This document shows positions 7,502 to 16,649 of a DNA stretch of 51,744 nt, piece by piece (position 1 is the stretch's first letter; the number at the start of each line of letters is the position of its first letter). Below the pieces are notes generated by a model. The model did not search any database, was not told the origin of the DNA, and worked only from the letters and a program-made list of their open reading frames with translations. A program made the position numbers and the translations under genes. The DNA comes from an uncultured Cetobacterium sp. (GTDB lineage: Bacteria > Fusobacteriota > Fusobacteriia > Fusobacteriales > Fusobacteriaceae), in contig NZ_CAMQYW010000002.1 of assembly GCF_947039425.1 (NCBI RefSeq), positions 1-51,744 on the forward strand, written 5' to 3'.

Positions 7502-9553
7502 ATGTATGAAAAAATTTATGAAGAGGCATATTTTAAAAATGAATTATTAGGGCCTAAAAATATTTTTTCTAAAATGGAAAAAAATGGTATAAATAATATA
7601 TTTGATTTGCTATATTATTTTCCAAAAGGTTATGATAATAGAGGAAATATAAAAAAAATAGGAGAATTAAAAGATGATGAATATGTGGTTTTAAAAGGAA
7701 TTTTAACAAATGTTTCGTCTTCTCCAACGAGAACAGGAAGGCAAATAGTAAAAGGAACAATAAGTGATGGAACAGGAATAATGGATATAATTTGGTTTCA
7801 AAGGCCATATTTAAAGAAAACATTAAAATTAGGAGAAGAATATATTTTTATAGGCACAGTAAAAAAAAATTATATTTTTCAAATAATAAATCCAGAGTTT
7901 AGATTAAGTAATGGAAAAAATGTAAAAATGGAAATATTACCAATTTATAGTGTAGTGAAAGAAGTTTCACAGAATCTAATAAAAAAAAATATAAAAGAGA
8001 TTTTAAATAAAAATTTAGATTTAATTGAAGAAAATATACCTTTAAGTATTTTACAGAAATATAATTTACTAGGAAGGAAAATTGCTTTGAAAAATATACA
8101 CTATCCATTAAATCCTCAAATATTAGAAAATTGTAAAAAAAGATTTGCGATAGAGGAATTATTAATATTAGAAATGGGGATTTTACAAAAAAAATATGAA
8201 GTAGATTTAAAAAATAACAATGCTTATATTTTAGAAGGGAAAAAAAAAATAGTAAGTGAATATATAAAAAAATTAAAATTTTCATTAACAAAAGCACAAA
8301 AAAAAGTTATTACTGAAATATATAACTCTTTAAATAATGGAAAGCAAATAAACTATTTAATTCAAGGAGATGTTGGAAGTGGAAAAACAATTGTAGCTAT
8401 TTTACTTTTAATATATATGGTAGATAATGGATATCAAGGAACTTTAATGGCCCCAACAGAGATATTAGCTACTCAACATTACTTATCAATTTATAAAGAA
8501 TTAGAAAGTTTAGGAATAAAAGTTGAACTTTTAACAGGTGCTATAAAGGGAAAAAAACGTGATATATTATTAAAAGAATTAGAAGAGGGAAAAATTGATA
8601 TAATAATAGGTACTCATGCAATAATAGAGGATAATATAAAATTTAAAAAATTAGGATTAATTGTAATTGATGAACAACATAGATTTGGAGTAATTCAAAG
8701 AAAAAAACTAAGAGATAAGGGGATGTTATCTAATTTAATTGTAATGAGTGCAACTCCTATTCCTAGGTCATTGGCATTGACAATTTATGGAGATTTAGAT
8801 GTATTAATAATAGATGAGCTTCCACCTGGACGAAAACCAATAAAAACTAAATGGATTTCAAATAATATTGATAAAGAAAAAATGTATGAGTTTATAAGAA
8901 AAAAACTGAAAGAAGGTAGACAAGTTTATTTTGTTGCCTCTTTAATTGAAGAAAGTGAAAAGTTGTTAGCTAAATCTTTAGAGGAAGTATATTTAGAAGT
9001 TGAAAAAGAGTTAGGAGAGTTTAAAATAGGAACTATTCATGGTAGAATGAAAAGTAAAGAAAAAGAAGAAGTTATGAATGAATTTTCTTGTGGAGAATTG
9101 CAAATATTAATTTCAACATTAGTAATTGAAGTTGGAGTAAATGTTCCTAATGCTTCAATAATGACAATATTTAATGGAGAAAGATTTGGATTATCAACTC
9201 TTCATCAATTACGAGGAAGAGTTGGAAGAGGAGAATATAAGTCTTATTGTTTTTTACTTTCTGATACTAAAAATGAAGTATCAATTTCTAGATTAGAAAT
9301 TTTAGAAAATACAGAGGATGGATTTAAAATAGCTGAAGAGGATTTAAAATTAAGAAAATCAGGAGAGGTATTTGGAATTAAGCAAAGTGGGCTAAGTGAC
9401 CTTAAATTTGTAGATATTGTTAAGGATATAAAGTTAATAAAATTTGTAAAAGATATTTGTATAGAGTACTTAAAAGAAAATAATGGAGAGATAAAAAATA
9501 AAGTTTTAGAAATTGATATTAATGAAAAATTTAACAAAAGTTTGACCAGTTAA
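7502..9553 (+). CDS. recG: ATP-dependent DNA helicase RecG
   Basis: QGDVGSGKTIVA Walker A, DEQHRFGV, SATPIPRSLALTIYGDLD, HQLRGRVGRG; ATG 7502 after AAAGGAGC. Confidence 0.95.
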   Translation: MYEKIYEEAYFKNELLGPKNIFSKMEKNGINNIFDLLYYFPKGYDNRGNIKKIGELKDDEYVVLKGILTNVSSSPTRTGRQIVKGTISDGTGIMDIIWFQRPYLKKTLKLGEEYIFIGTVKKNYIFQIINPEFRLSNGKNVKMEILPIYSVVKEVSQNLIKKNIKEILNKNLDLIEENIPLSILQKYNLLGRKIALKNIHYPLNPQILENCKKRFAIEELLILEMGILQKKYEVDLKNNNAYILEGKKKIVSEYIKKLKFSLTKAQKKVITEIYNSLNNGKQINYLIQGDVGSGKTIVAILLLIYMVDNGYQGTLMAPTEILATQHYLSIYKELESLGIKVELLTGAIKGKKRDILLKELEEGKIDIIIGTHAIIEDNIKFKKLGLIVIDEQHRFGVIQRKKLRDKGMLSNLIVMSATPIPRSLALTIYGDLDVLIIDELPPGRKPIKTKWISNNIDKEKMYEFIRKKLKEGRQVYFVASLIEESEKLLAKSLEEVYLEVEKELGEFKIGTIHGRMKSKEKEEVMNEFSCGELQILISTLVIEVGVNVPNASIMTIFNGERFGLSTLHQLRGRVGRGEYKSYCFLLSDTKNEVSISRLEILENTEDGFKIAEEDLKLRKSGEVFGIKQSGLSDLKFVDIVKDIKLIKFVKDICIEYLKENNGEIKNKVLEIDINEKFNKSLTS

Positions 9554-9606
9554 AAGATGTTGTGATATTATATAATATAAAAAAACAAATGAAAATCGGA
9601 GGAAAT

Positions 9607-11316
9607 ATGAGATTAAGTAAATACTACGTAAAGACTCTAAAGGAAACTCCTAAAGAGGCAGAAGTAATAAGTCATAAATTATTACTAAGATCAGGAATGA
9701 TAAAAAGATTGGCAAGTGGAGTATATACTTACTTACCTTTAGGACTTAAAGCTTTAAAAAAAGTTGAAGCTATAGTTAGAGAAGAGATGGATAGAGCTGG
9801 AGCTCAAGAAATATTTATGCCAGTACTTCAACCAGCAGAACTTTGGAAAGAAAGTGGAAGATGGGATACTATGGGTGCAGAAATGATGAGAATTCAAGAT
9901 AGACATTCGAGAGAATTTGCACTTGGACCAACTCATGAAGAAGTTGTTACAGATATAATAAGAAACGATATATCTTCATATAAAGCTTTACCTTTAAATT
10001 TATATCAAATCCAAACTAAATTCAGAGATGAAAGAAGACCAAGATTTGGACTTATGAGAGGAAGAGAGTTCCTTATGACAGATGGATATTCATTCCATGC
10101 AAATAGAGAGTCACTAGATGCTGAATTTGAAAATATGAGAGAAGCTTATACTAAAGTATTTGAAAGATGTGGACTAAAGTTTAGAGTTGTAGAGGCAGAT
10201 TCAGGAGCTATTGGAGGAAGTGGATCTCAAGAGTTTCATGTGTTAGCAGAATCTGGTGAAGATGAGATAATATACTGTAAATCATGTGATTATGCAGCAA
10301 ATGTTGAAACAGCGACAAGTGAAATTTTCAGTTTAGAAAAAGCAGAAGCAAAGGAATTAAATTTAGTTGATACTCCAAATGTTGCAAAAATTAAAGATGT
10401 TGTTGAATACTTAAATGTTCCTGTAGAGCAAACAGTAAAAGCAATGATGTATAAAGATATGGTAACAGATAATATGTATATGGTTTTAATTAGAGGAGAT
10501 TTTGAAGTAAACGAAATTAAATTAAAAAATATAATAAATACAATAGATGTGGCTTTATTAACAGATTCTGAACTTGAAGAATTAAATTTAATTAAAGGAT
10601 TTATTGGACCAGTTGGAGCAGATACAGAAAAATTAACAATAATTGCAGACGAAAGTATTGTTGGAATAGTTAATCATACAGCTGGTGGAAATAAGTTAGA
10701 TACGCACTTTATGAATGTTAATTATGGAAGAGATTATGAAGCTAAAATTGTTGCAGATGTAAGAACGGTTTTAGTTGGAGAAAAATGTTCGAGATGTGGA
10801 GGAGAACTTTCAAGTGCTAGAGGAATTGAAAGTGGTCATATTTTCAAATTAGGAGATAAATATTCTAGATCTTTAGGAGCTACATTCTTAGATGTTAATG
10901 GTAAAAGTCAAGTTATGGAAATGGGATGTTATGGAATTGGAGTTTCAAGAACTATGGCAGCTTTAATAGAGCAAAATAATGATGAGTTTGGAATAATATG
11001 GCCATCATCAATAGCTCCATTTATAGTTGAAGTAATACCAGCTAACATGAAAGCACAAGGACAGGTAGAACTTGCAGAAGAGGTTTATAATCAATTTAAA
11101 GATGAAAAAATAGATGTAATGTTAGATGATAGAGATGAAAGAATAGGGTTTAAATTTAAAGATGGAGATTTAATTGGATATCCATTTAAAGTAGTTTGTG
11201 GTAAAAAAGCTGAAGAGGGAATAGTTGAGTTAAAAATTAGAAGAACTGGAGAAACATTAGAAGTATCTAAAAACGATGTTGTTTCAACAGTTAAAGAATT
11301 AATGAAAAAGTACTAA
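9607..11316 (+). CDS. proS: Prolyl-tRNA synthetase
   Basis: MRLSKYYVKTLKETPKEAEVISHKLLLRSGMIKRLASGVYTYLPLG; ATG 9607 after CGGAGGAAAT. Confidence 0.96.
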   Translation: MRLSKYYVKTLKETPKEAEVISHKLLLRSGMIKRLASGVYTYLPLGLKALKKVEAIVREEMDRAGAQEIFMPVLQPAELWKESGRWDTMGAEMMRIQDRHSREFALGPTHEEVVTDIIRNDISSYKALPLNLYQIQTKFRDERRPRFGLMRGREFLMTDGYSFHANRESLDAEFENMREAYTKVFERCGLKFRVVEADSGAIGGSGSQEFHVLAESGEDEIIYCKSCDYAANVETATSEIFSLEKAEAKELNLVDTPNVAKIKDVVEYLNVPVEQTVKAMMYKDMVTDNMYMVLIRGDFEVNEIKLKNIINTIDVALLTDSELEELNLIKGFIGPVGADTEKLTIIADESIVGIVNHTAGGNKLDTHFMNVNYGRDYEAKIVADVRTVLVGEKCSRCGGELSSARGIESGHIFKLGDKYSRSLGATFLDVNGKSQVMEMGCYGIGVSRTMAALIEQNNDEFGIIWPSSIAPFIVEVIPANMKAQGQVELAEEVYNQFKDEKIDVMLDDRDERIGFKFKDGDLIGYPFKVVCGKKAEEGIVELKIRRTGETLEVSKNDVVSTVKELMKKY

Positions 11317-11322
11317 AATTAT

Positions 11323-11357
11323 AAAATCCTCCTTTTTAATTAAGGGAGGATTTTTAA
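11323..11357 (+). terminator. Rho-independent terminator after proS
   Basis: AAATCCTCCTTTTTAATTAAGGGAGGATTTTT. Confidence 0.8.
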
Positions 11358-11427
11358 ATATCATTTTATAAAAAAATATGTTACTATTTGGAATATGCAA
11401 ATATTTATAGAAATTCGGGGGGATAAT

Positions 11428-12816
11428 ATGAATACGACAGCAGCAACAATTTTGAAGTTATTATTTCAATCACCTATGACAGATGAGGATATTGGTGAAT
11501 ATATAAAAATAGAAAAAGCAGGCATTTATAAAAATATTTGTTTAATAAATGATCTTTTAGAAAAATATAATTTTAAAAAGATAGAAAAAATACAAAAAGA
11601 GTATAAAATGTTATTAACAAGGAATGAAAGAGAAAAATTTTATGATAAAATTGAATTTCTTTCTTTAGATGAAAAAATTGATTATTTATACATAAAATTT
11701 TTACATATAGGAATATTGAATTTAGAAGAGGAAAAAAAGATCTTAGATGTATCTCGAAGTACGATAACTCGAACATTTAAAGAAGTAAAAGAGATATTTG
11801 ATGGAAATGGATCTAAAATTGAGTATTTACACGGAAAAGGTATGAAATTAGTAAAGATATCAGAGTTAGAAAAGAGAGAATTTTGTGTGAAAATAATGAA
11901 ATTTTTAATGATGGAAGGATTTTATTCAAATCCTTTAAAAAATTTAATAGAAGAGATTACAAGTATTGAAATAGAAGAAAGGTTTAGAAAAATCAATGAA
12001 ATTTTTAAAAAAAATGAAATTTTATTTAATTTTCCATCTTTCTTTTTTTGTTATGCTTTAGAAATAGGAGCTCATAAATTTGGAAAGTTTAAATTGTTTG
12101 AAACTAATTTAGATTTTATTCCTTGTGAGCTAATTGAAAATGAGAATAAATTTTGTTTAGAATATAAAAGTATGTTGAATAATTTAATATATAGATTAAA
12201 AATTAAAGAGGATTGGACAGAAAAAGAGACAATATTAAAAGTCGAAAAATTATATAAAAAAATAAAAGAAAAAATAGATATAGATTATATTGATCCTAAA
12301 ACAAAAGAGATGTTAATATATAATATTTATTTAGGGTTATTTAAAAAAGAAAAAAATATTTTAAAGATTAAAAAAGTTAATATGAAAGAAACAGATCAAT
12401 TTTTAACAAATGAGATAAATATATTAATAAAAGATTTAGACATTGAATTATATCGATCAGATATGTTAATACTTACACAAATTATAAAAAAAATAATAAT
12501 AGAAAATAAACTTAAAAAAATTAATGTTTTGATTTTAATAAATGAATTAACAATTAATCATTATTTTAAGCTTCTTCATGATTTGAAAAAAAGATATCCT
12601 ACAGCAAACTTAAAAATTGATGCTTTTTATTTTTATAAATTAAATGGAATACAAAACTTTACAGATTATCATTTAGTTATTGGAGAAGATGAACTAGAGA
12701 TACAAAATTATAAAAAAACTAATATAAATTTATTTTCGTTAAATGAGATTCAAGATGTTATAGATAATTATGCAATAGAAAAAACTTTTTATAATTTTAA
12801 AAGGAAAAATAAGTGA
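11428..12816 (+). CDS. Mga/BglG-like transcriptional regulator (two N-terminal HTH regions, helical middle, EIIB-like C-terminus)
   Basis: HTH-like DEDIGEYIKIEKAGIYKNICLINDLL and ILDVSRSTITRTFKEVKEIF; C-terminal INVLILINELTINHYFKLLHDLKKRYP...YHLVIGEDEL; ATG 11428 after GGGGGG. Confidence 0.65.
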   Translation: MNTTAATILKLLFQSPMTDEDIGEYIKIEKAGIYKNICLINDLLEKYNFKKIEKIQKEYKMLLTRNEREKFYDKIEFLSLDEKIDYLYIKFLHIGILNLEEEKKILDVSRSTITRTFKEVKEIFDGNGSKIEYLHGKGMKLVKISELEKREFCVKIMKFLMMEGFYSNPLKNLIEEITSIEIEERFRKINEIFKKNEILFNFPSFFFCYALEIGAHKFGKFKLFETNLDFIPCELIENENKFCLEYKSMLNNLIYRLKIKEDWTEKETILKVEKLYKKIKEKIDIDYIDPKTKEMLIYNIYLGLFKKEKNILKIKKVNMKETDQFLTNEINILIKDLDIELYRSDMLILTQIIKKIIIENKLKKINVLILINELTINHYFKLLHDLKKRYPTANLKIDAFYFYKLNGIQNFTDYHLVIGEDELEIQNYKKTNINLFSLNEIQDVIDNYAIEKTFYNFKRKNK

Positions 12817-12822
12817 TGTTTT

Positions 12823-12854
12823 CTATATAAATAGAGATAACTATTTTATAATAG
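12823..12854. promoter_or_regulatory. Tandem CTAT/ATAG dyads upstream of the encapsulin operon
   Basis: CTATATAAATAG (12823-12834) and CTATTTTATAATAG (12841-12854), centres 19 bp apart, abutting the RBS AGGAGG. Confidence 0.35.
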
Positions 12855-12870
12855 GAGGTGTCTTTTATAT

Positions 12871-13197
12871 ATGTTAAAAGGATTAAGTGAAAGTGCAATA
12901 GATTTAAATTTTGCAATTGAAAGTTTAAAAGAAGAAATTATAGCGGTTAATGACTATAATCAAAGAGCAGAAATAGTAAGTGATCCAGAATTGAAAGAGA
13001 TTTTAATGCATCATAGAAATGAAGAGATGGAACATACAGCAATGTTAATTGAGTGGATTAGAAGAAATAATGGAACTTTTGGAAAAGAGATTCAAGAATA
13101 TCTTTTTATAAAAGAAGGAATTGTTTCTAAAGAAGAGGAAAATATTCATGAAGAAAAAATAAGTTCAATATCTTTAAATATAGGATCATTAAAATAA
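12871..13197 (+). CDS. Encapsulated ferritin-like protein (EncFtn) with encapsulin targeting peptide
   Basis: ESLKEEIIAVNDYNQRAEIVSDPELKEILMHHRNEEMEHTAMLIEWIRRNNGTFGKEIQEYLF core; C-terminal SLNIGSLK targeting peptide. Confidence 0.93.
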   Translation: MLKGLSESAIDLNFAIESLKEEIIAVNDYNQRAEIVSDPELKEILMHHRNEEMEHTAMLIEWIRRNNGTFGKEIQEYLFIKEGIVSKEEENIHEEKISSISLNIGSLK

Positions 13198-13216
13198 GGA
13201 TAAAGGAGGATGGATT

Positions 13217-13996
13217 ATGGATTTTTTAAAGAGAGAATTAGCTCCTATAAGTAATAAAGCTTGGATGGAAATAGAAAAACGAGCTAAAGATGTTTTGAGT
13301 ACTCAATTGACTGCTAGGAGATTTGTAAAAGTTACAAATGTTTCTTGTGAAAATAGTGGTGGAATAACTACTGGAAGAATAAAGATAGAAAAAAATGAAG
13401 ATAAAGAGTTTGGAATATATAAAATTCAACCATTTGTTGAAAATAGAGTAAATTTTACTTTAGATAGATGGGAATTAGATAATGTGGATAGAGGTGCTAA
13501 AGATATAAATTTTGATACATTAGACATGGCTTTAAAAGAAGCTGCAAAATTTGAAGAAAAATCAATTTACTATGGACTTGAAAAAGCTTGTATTGTAGGA
13601 ATTTTAAATAAAGAGTTATTAGAGTTTGGAAAAACAGAGGCAGAAACATTAAAAAGTGTTATGTATGGAATTTCTAAAATTAAAAATCAAAGTTTTTCAT
13701 CAGGACCATATGCGTTAGTAGTTGGATTAGAAAAATATATTTATTTAAACACAATTAATCCAAATGATTCACTTTTAAAAAAAATAGAAAGAGTGCTTGG
13801 AACACCAGTAATTATATCTCATAATATAACAGAAGGAGTTTTATTACCATATAATAAGGATGATATAGAGCTAGTACTAGCAAAAGATTTCTCTATTGGT
13901 TATACAGAGCATTCAAGCAAAGAGGTTAAACTTTTTATAACAGAAACTTTTACATTTAGAAGTTTAGATCCAATTTCAATAGTTTGTTATAAATAA
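13217..13996 (+). CDS. Family 1 encapsulin nanocompartment shell protein
   Basis: MDFLKRELAPISNKAWMEIEKRAKDVLSTQLTARRFVKV; WELDNVDRGAKDINFDTLDMALKEAAKFEEKSIYYG; C-terminal FTFRSLDPISIVCYK. Confidence 0.95.
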   Translation: MDFLKRELAPISNKAWMEIEKRAKDVLSTQLTARRFVKVTNVSCENSGGITTGRIKIEKNEDKEFGIYKIQPFVENRVNFTLDRWELDNVDRGAKDINFDTLDMALKEAAKFEEKSIYYGLEKACIVGILNKELLEFGKTEAETLKSVMYGISKIKNQSFSSGPYALVVGLEKYIYLNTINPNDSLLKKIERVLGTPVIISHNITEGVLLPYNKDDIELVLAKDFSIGYTEHSSKEVKLFITETFTFRSLDPISIVCYK

Positions 13997-13998
13997 AA

Positions 13999-14031
13999 AA
14001 GGAAAGGGACATCCCTTTCCTTAATTTTTTT
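13999..14031. terminator. Bidirectional terminator between encapsulin and OMP genes
   Basis: AAGGAAAGGG-acat-CCCTTTCCTT with T-run on + and A-run upstream. Confidence 0.85.
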
Positions 14032-14032
14032 A

Positions 14033-14740
14033 TTACATATCGAAGTTGTAACCAACTGATAAAGTTACAGCATCGTAGTTATTACTATGTTTTTGTCCTT
14101 CAGCTTTAACTTTAGCATAAGTAGTACCATACATTAAGTCAACGTTAACGTTGTTGTATTGCATACCTGCACCAGCAGCCCAATAAGCACCATCATCAAT
14201 AGTAGTATTTATTTTTGGATTACTTATATCTTTTGCATCAAAGTTAAATGAGTAACCTGCATTAGCTTTAATATATGGTGTAAATGGTAAGTCAAAATTA
14301 GTAACATTATATTTAGCCGTTAAATATAATGGCATTGATTTGTACTCAGCACCTTGAGTATTTTTAACTCCTTCACCTTTTCTTTTAGCATGATCTTGAT
14401 ATGCTAAACCAAGTCCTAAATCTATATTATTATAAGTTTTATATCCTTCAATAGCAAATTGGTATCCTAAGTCTTTAGTATCACTATTCAATAAAGAAGA
14501 GCTACTATATTTAGACCAAACATCTCCTCCAACTCTAACGTTAATGTAACCTGGAGTTCTTTCAGCAACTACTGGAGCAACTACTGGAGTAACAACAGCA
14601 ACAACTTCCTCTACAACTGCAGTTGGTTCAGCAACAACCTCTTTAGAACTAGTTGTAACTGGTTGAGCTATAATTTCTTTTGCTTGAGCAACACTTGCAA
14701 TTGCAAATAGCGAACAAGCTAATAATGCTAATTTTTTCAT
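14033..14740 (-). CDS. Outer membrane beta-barrel protein
   Basis: Signal peptide MKKLALLACSLFAIASVAQA; Val/Pro/Glu-rich linker; alternating strands ending in YNAVTLSVGYNF-type aromatic terminus (DAVTLSVGYNFDM). Confidence 0.8.
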   Translation of the reverse strand: MKKLALLACSLFAIASVAQAKEIIAQPVTTSSKEVVAEPTAVVEEVVAVVTPVVAPVVAERTPGYINVRVGGDVWSKYSSSSLLNSDTKDLGYQFAIEGYKTYNNIDLGLGLAYQDHAKRKGEGVKNTQGAEYKSMPLYLTAKYNVTNFDLPFTPYIKANAGYSFNFDAKDISNPKINTTIDDGAYWAAGAGMQYNNVNVDLMYGTTYAKVKAEGQKHSNNYDAVTLSVGYNFDM

Positions 14741-14762
14741 TTTATTCCCTCCTCAAGTAAAT

Positions 14763-14785
14763 AAATTCTGCAAAAACCAGAATTT
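14763..14785 (-). promoter_or_regulatory. 5'UTR hairpin of OMP mRNA
   Basis: AAATTCTG-CAAAAAC-CAGAATTT perfect 8-bp stem just upstream of the RBS. Confidence 0.6.
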
Positions 14786-14823
14786 TGTAAGATTACTTTT
14801 GGCCGTTTACCGGTCATTGACCT

Positions 14824-14853
14824 ATGATACTACTAATTCAGAACAAAAGTCAA
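14824..14853 (-). promoter_or_regulatory. OMP promoter
   Basis: On minus strand TTGACT (14853-14848), 18-bp spacer, TATCAT (14829-14824); palindrome GGTCATTGACC at 14812-14822 near the expected start site. Confidence 0.5.
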
Positions 14854-14953
14854 GAGGTAAAGTTAAAAACTGTTATAAAATGGTTTTTTGGTCATCTTTA
14901 ATGTAATGAAATAAAGGAGAGAGCCACATTAAGACTCTCCCCATTTTTTATTT

Positions 14954-15637
14954 TTACCAAATATTAAATTTATAACCTAAAGAAAAAGTAACTCTTTGAT
15001 AATCATTATTAAATTTTTCTTTTCCGTTAGAATCGGTAACATCCATTTCAGCATAATTGATTCCATATAAAATATCTGCTGTAAAATTATCATATTCTAA
15101 ACCTATTCCAGCAGCCCAATAAGCGCCGTCATCAATACTTGAATTAAAACCTTTAACATCATCTTCATCAAAATTAAACGAGTATCCAGCATTAGCTTTT
15201 AAATATGGAACAAAAGGCATATTCCAGTAATTTAAATCATATTTTGCTGTAGCATAAATAGGGAATGATTTATATTCTCCTCCATCTCGGTCTCTTTTGG
15301 CATGATCTTGATATGCCATTCCTAAACCAATGTCAAAATATTTCCAATGTCTCATTGCTTCAATAGCAATTTCATAACCAGATTCATCGGCATCTTTTTC
15401 TAAACGATAACCATTTCCAGAGTGTCTATCATATTCAGACCAAAAATCCCAACCAAATTTTAGATTAATATATCCTAGTGGCATATCAGGAACCATAACT
15501 ATAGGAACAATTTCCTCTACCATTGCTGGTTCATTCATCATCTCTTTAGACATAGTTGGCTCAGTTATCATTTCTTTAGCGTATGAAATACTTGTAACAG
15601 CAACTAATGAAAAAAGTACTAGTGCTAACTTTTTCAT
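14954..15637 (-). CDS. Outer membrane beta-barrel protein, paralog of the 14033-14740 gene
   Basis: Signal peptide MKKLALVLFSLVAVTSISYA; shared motifs GLAYQDHAKR, LKANAGYSFNFD, SIDDGAYWAAGIG. Confidence 0.8.
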   Translation of the reverse strand: MKKLALVLFSLVAVTSISYAKEMITEPTMSKEMMNEPAMVEEIVPIVMVPDMPLGYINLKFGWDFWSEYDRHSGNGYRLEKDADESGYEIAIEAMRHWKYFDIGLGMAYQDHAKRDRDGGEYKSFPIYATAKYDLNYWNMPFVPYLKANAGYSFNFDEDDVKGFNSSIDDGAYWAAGIGLEYDNFTADILYGINYAEMDVTDSNGKEKFNNDYQRVTFSLGYKFNIW

Positions 15638-15822
15638 AAATTAAACCTCCTTAAATAAATTATAAAGTATTAAGATAAAATTATCTCAATGTTTTAATAT
15701 ACCTATGTTTTTTTATCTTTCTTTTTTTAAGAAAATAAAAGATTTTTTTGTATTTTGTAATAGAAATTAAGATATGGTATACTTTTAGTAAAGTAAATCT
15801 AAAGAAAATGGAAGGGGTAAAA

Positions 15823-16626
15823 ATGAAAAAAATATTAACTATAGCTGGATCAGATTCTTGTGGAGGAGCGGGGATACAAGCAGATTTAAAGGCTATGTCA
15901 GCCAATGGAACTTATGGAATGAGTGTTATAACAGCAATAACTGCTCAAAACTCAATGGGAGTATTTGGAGCTCAAGAAGTATCTGATGATATAATAAAGA
16001 AACAAATAGAAGTGATTTATGAAGATATAGATGTAGATGCAGTAAAAGTGGGTATGTTATCAAGTAGTAATATAATGAATATTGTTAAAGAAAATTTATT
16101 GAAATATAATGCTAAAAATATTGTAATTGATCCAGTAATGATATCTAAAAGTGGATTTTCATTATTAAAAGAGGAAGCTATTGAAACAATGAAAAAATTT
16201 ATAAGTATTGGAGATTTAGTAACTCCCAATATACCAGAGGCTGAAGTGTTAACAAATATGAAAATAAAAACAGAAGCTGATATGATAGAAGCTGGAAAAA
16301 GAATAATTCAAATGGGTGCTAAGAATGTACTGGTAAAAGGTGGACATAGAGAGGATAACTGTACGGATATTTTAGTAAAAAGTACAGGTGAAATTTTAAG
16401 TTTTAAAGGTGAAAGATTTAATACAAAAAATACACATGGAACAGGATGTACACTATCATCAACAATAGCATCATATTTAGGGAAAGGTTATTCTATAGAT
16501 GAATCAGTTAAGATTGGAAAAGAGTATATAACAAAAGCAATAGAAAATTCATTTTCAATAGGAAGTGGAGTAGGACCTGTTGGACATTTTGTAGAAATAT
16601 ATAAAAAAAGCAATACAAAGTATTAA
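15823..16626 (+). CDS. thiD: Hydroxymethylpyrimidine/phosphomethylpyrimidine kinase
   Basis: ILTIAGSDSCGGAGIQADLKAMSANGTYGMSVITAITAQN; NTHGTGCTLSS; ATG 15823. Confidence 0.95.
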   Translation: MKKILTIAGSDSCGGAGIQADLKAMSANGTYGMSVITAITAQNSMGVFGAQEVSDDIIKKQIEVIYEDIDVDAVKVGMLSSSNIMNIVKENLLKYNAKNIVIDPVMISKSGFSLLKEEAIETMKKFISIGDLVTPNIPEAEVLTNMKIKTEADMIEAGKRIIQMGAKNVLVKGGHREDNCTDILVKSTGEILSFKGERFNTKNTHGTGCTLSSTIASYLGKGYSIDESVKIGKEYITKAIENSFSIGSGVGPVGHFVEIYKKSNTKY

Positions 16627-16649
16627 ATATAAGTTAAGAAAGGAAAAGA

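Noticed and set aside
7569-8297. Minus-strand ORFs rich in Leu/Phe/His in recG
   Set aside because: Antisense shadows of A-rich coding sequence; not protein-like
9554-9606. T-box leader upstream of proS
   Set aside because: Gap is too short and lacks the T-box sequence
12847-12852. TATAAT as a -10 box for the encapsulin operon
   Set aside because: Only 1 bp before the RBS and no -35 at suitable spacing
15710-15822. TPP riboswitch upstream of thiD
   Set aside because: No CTGAGA or ACCTGA-like conserved segments; only a TTGTAA-17-TATACT promoter-like pair
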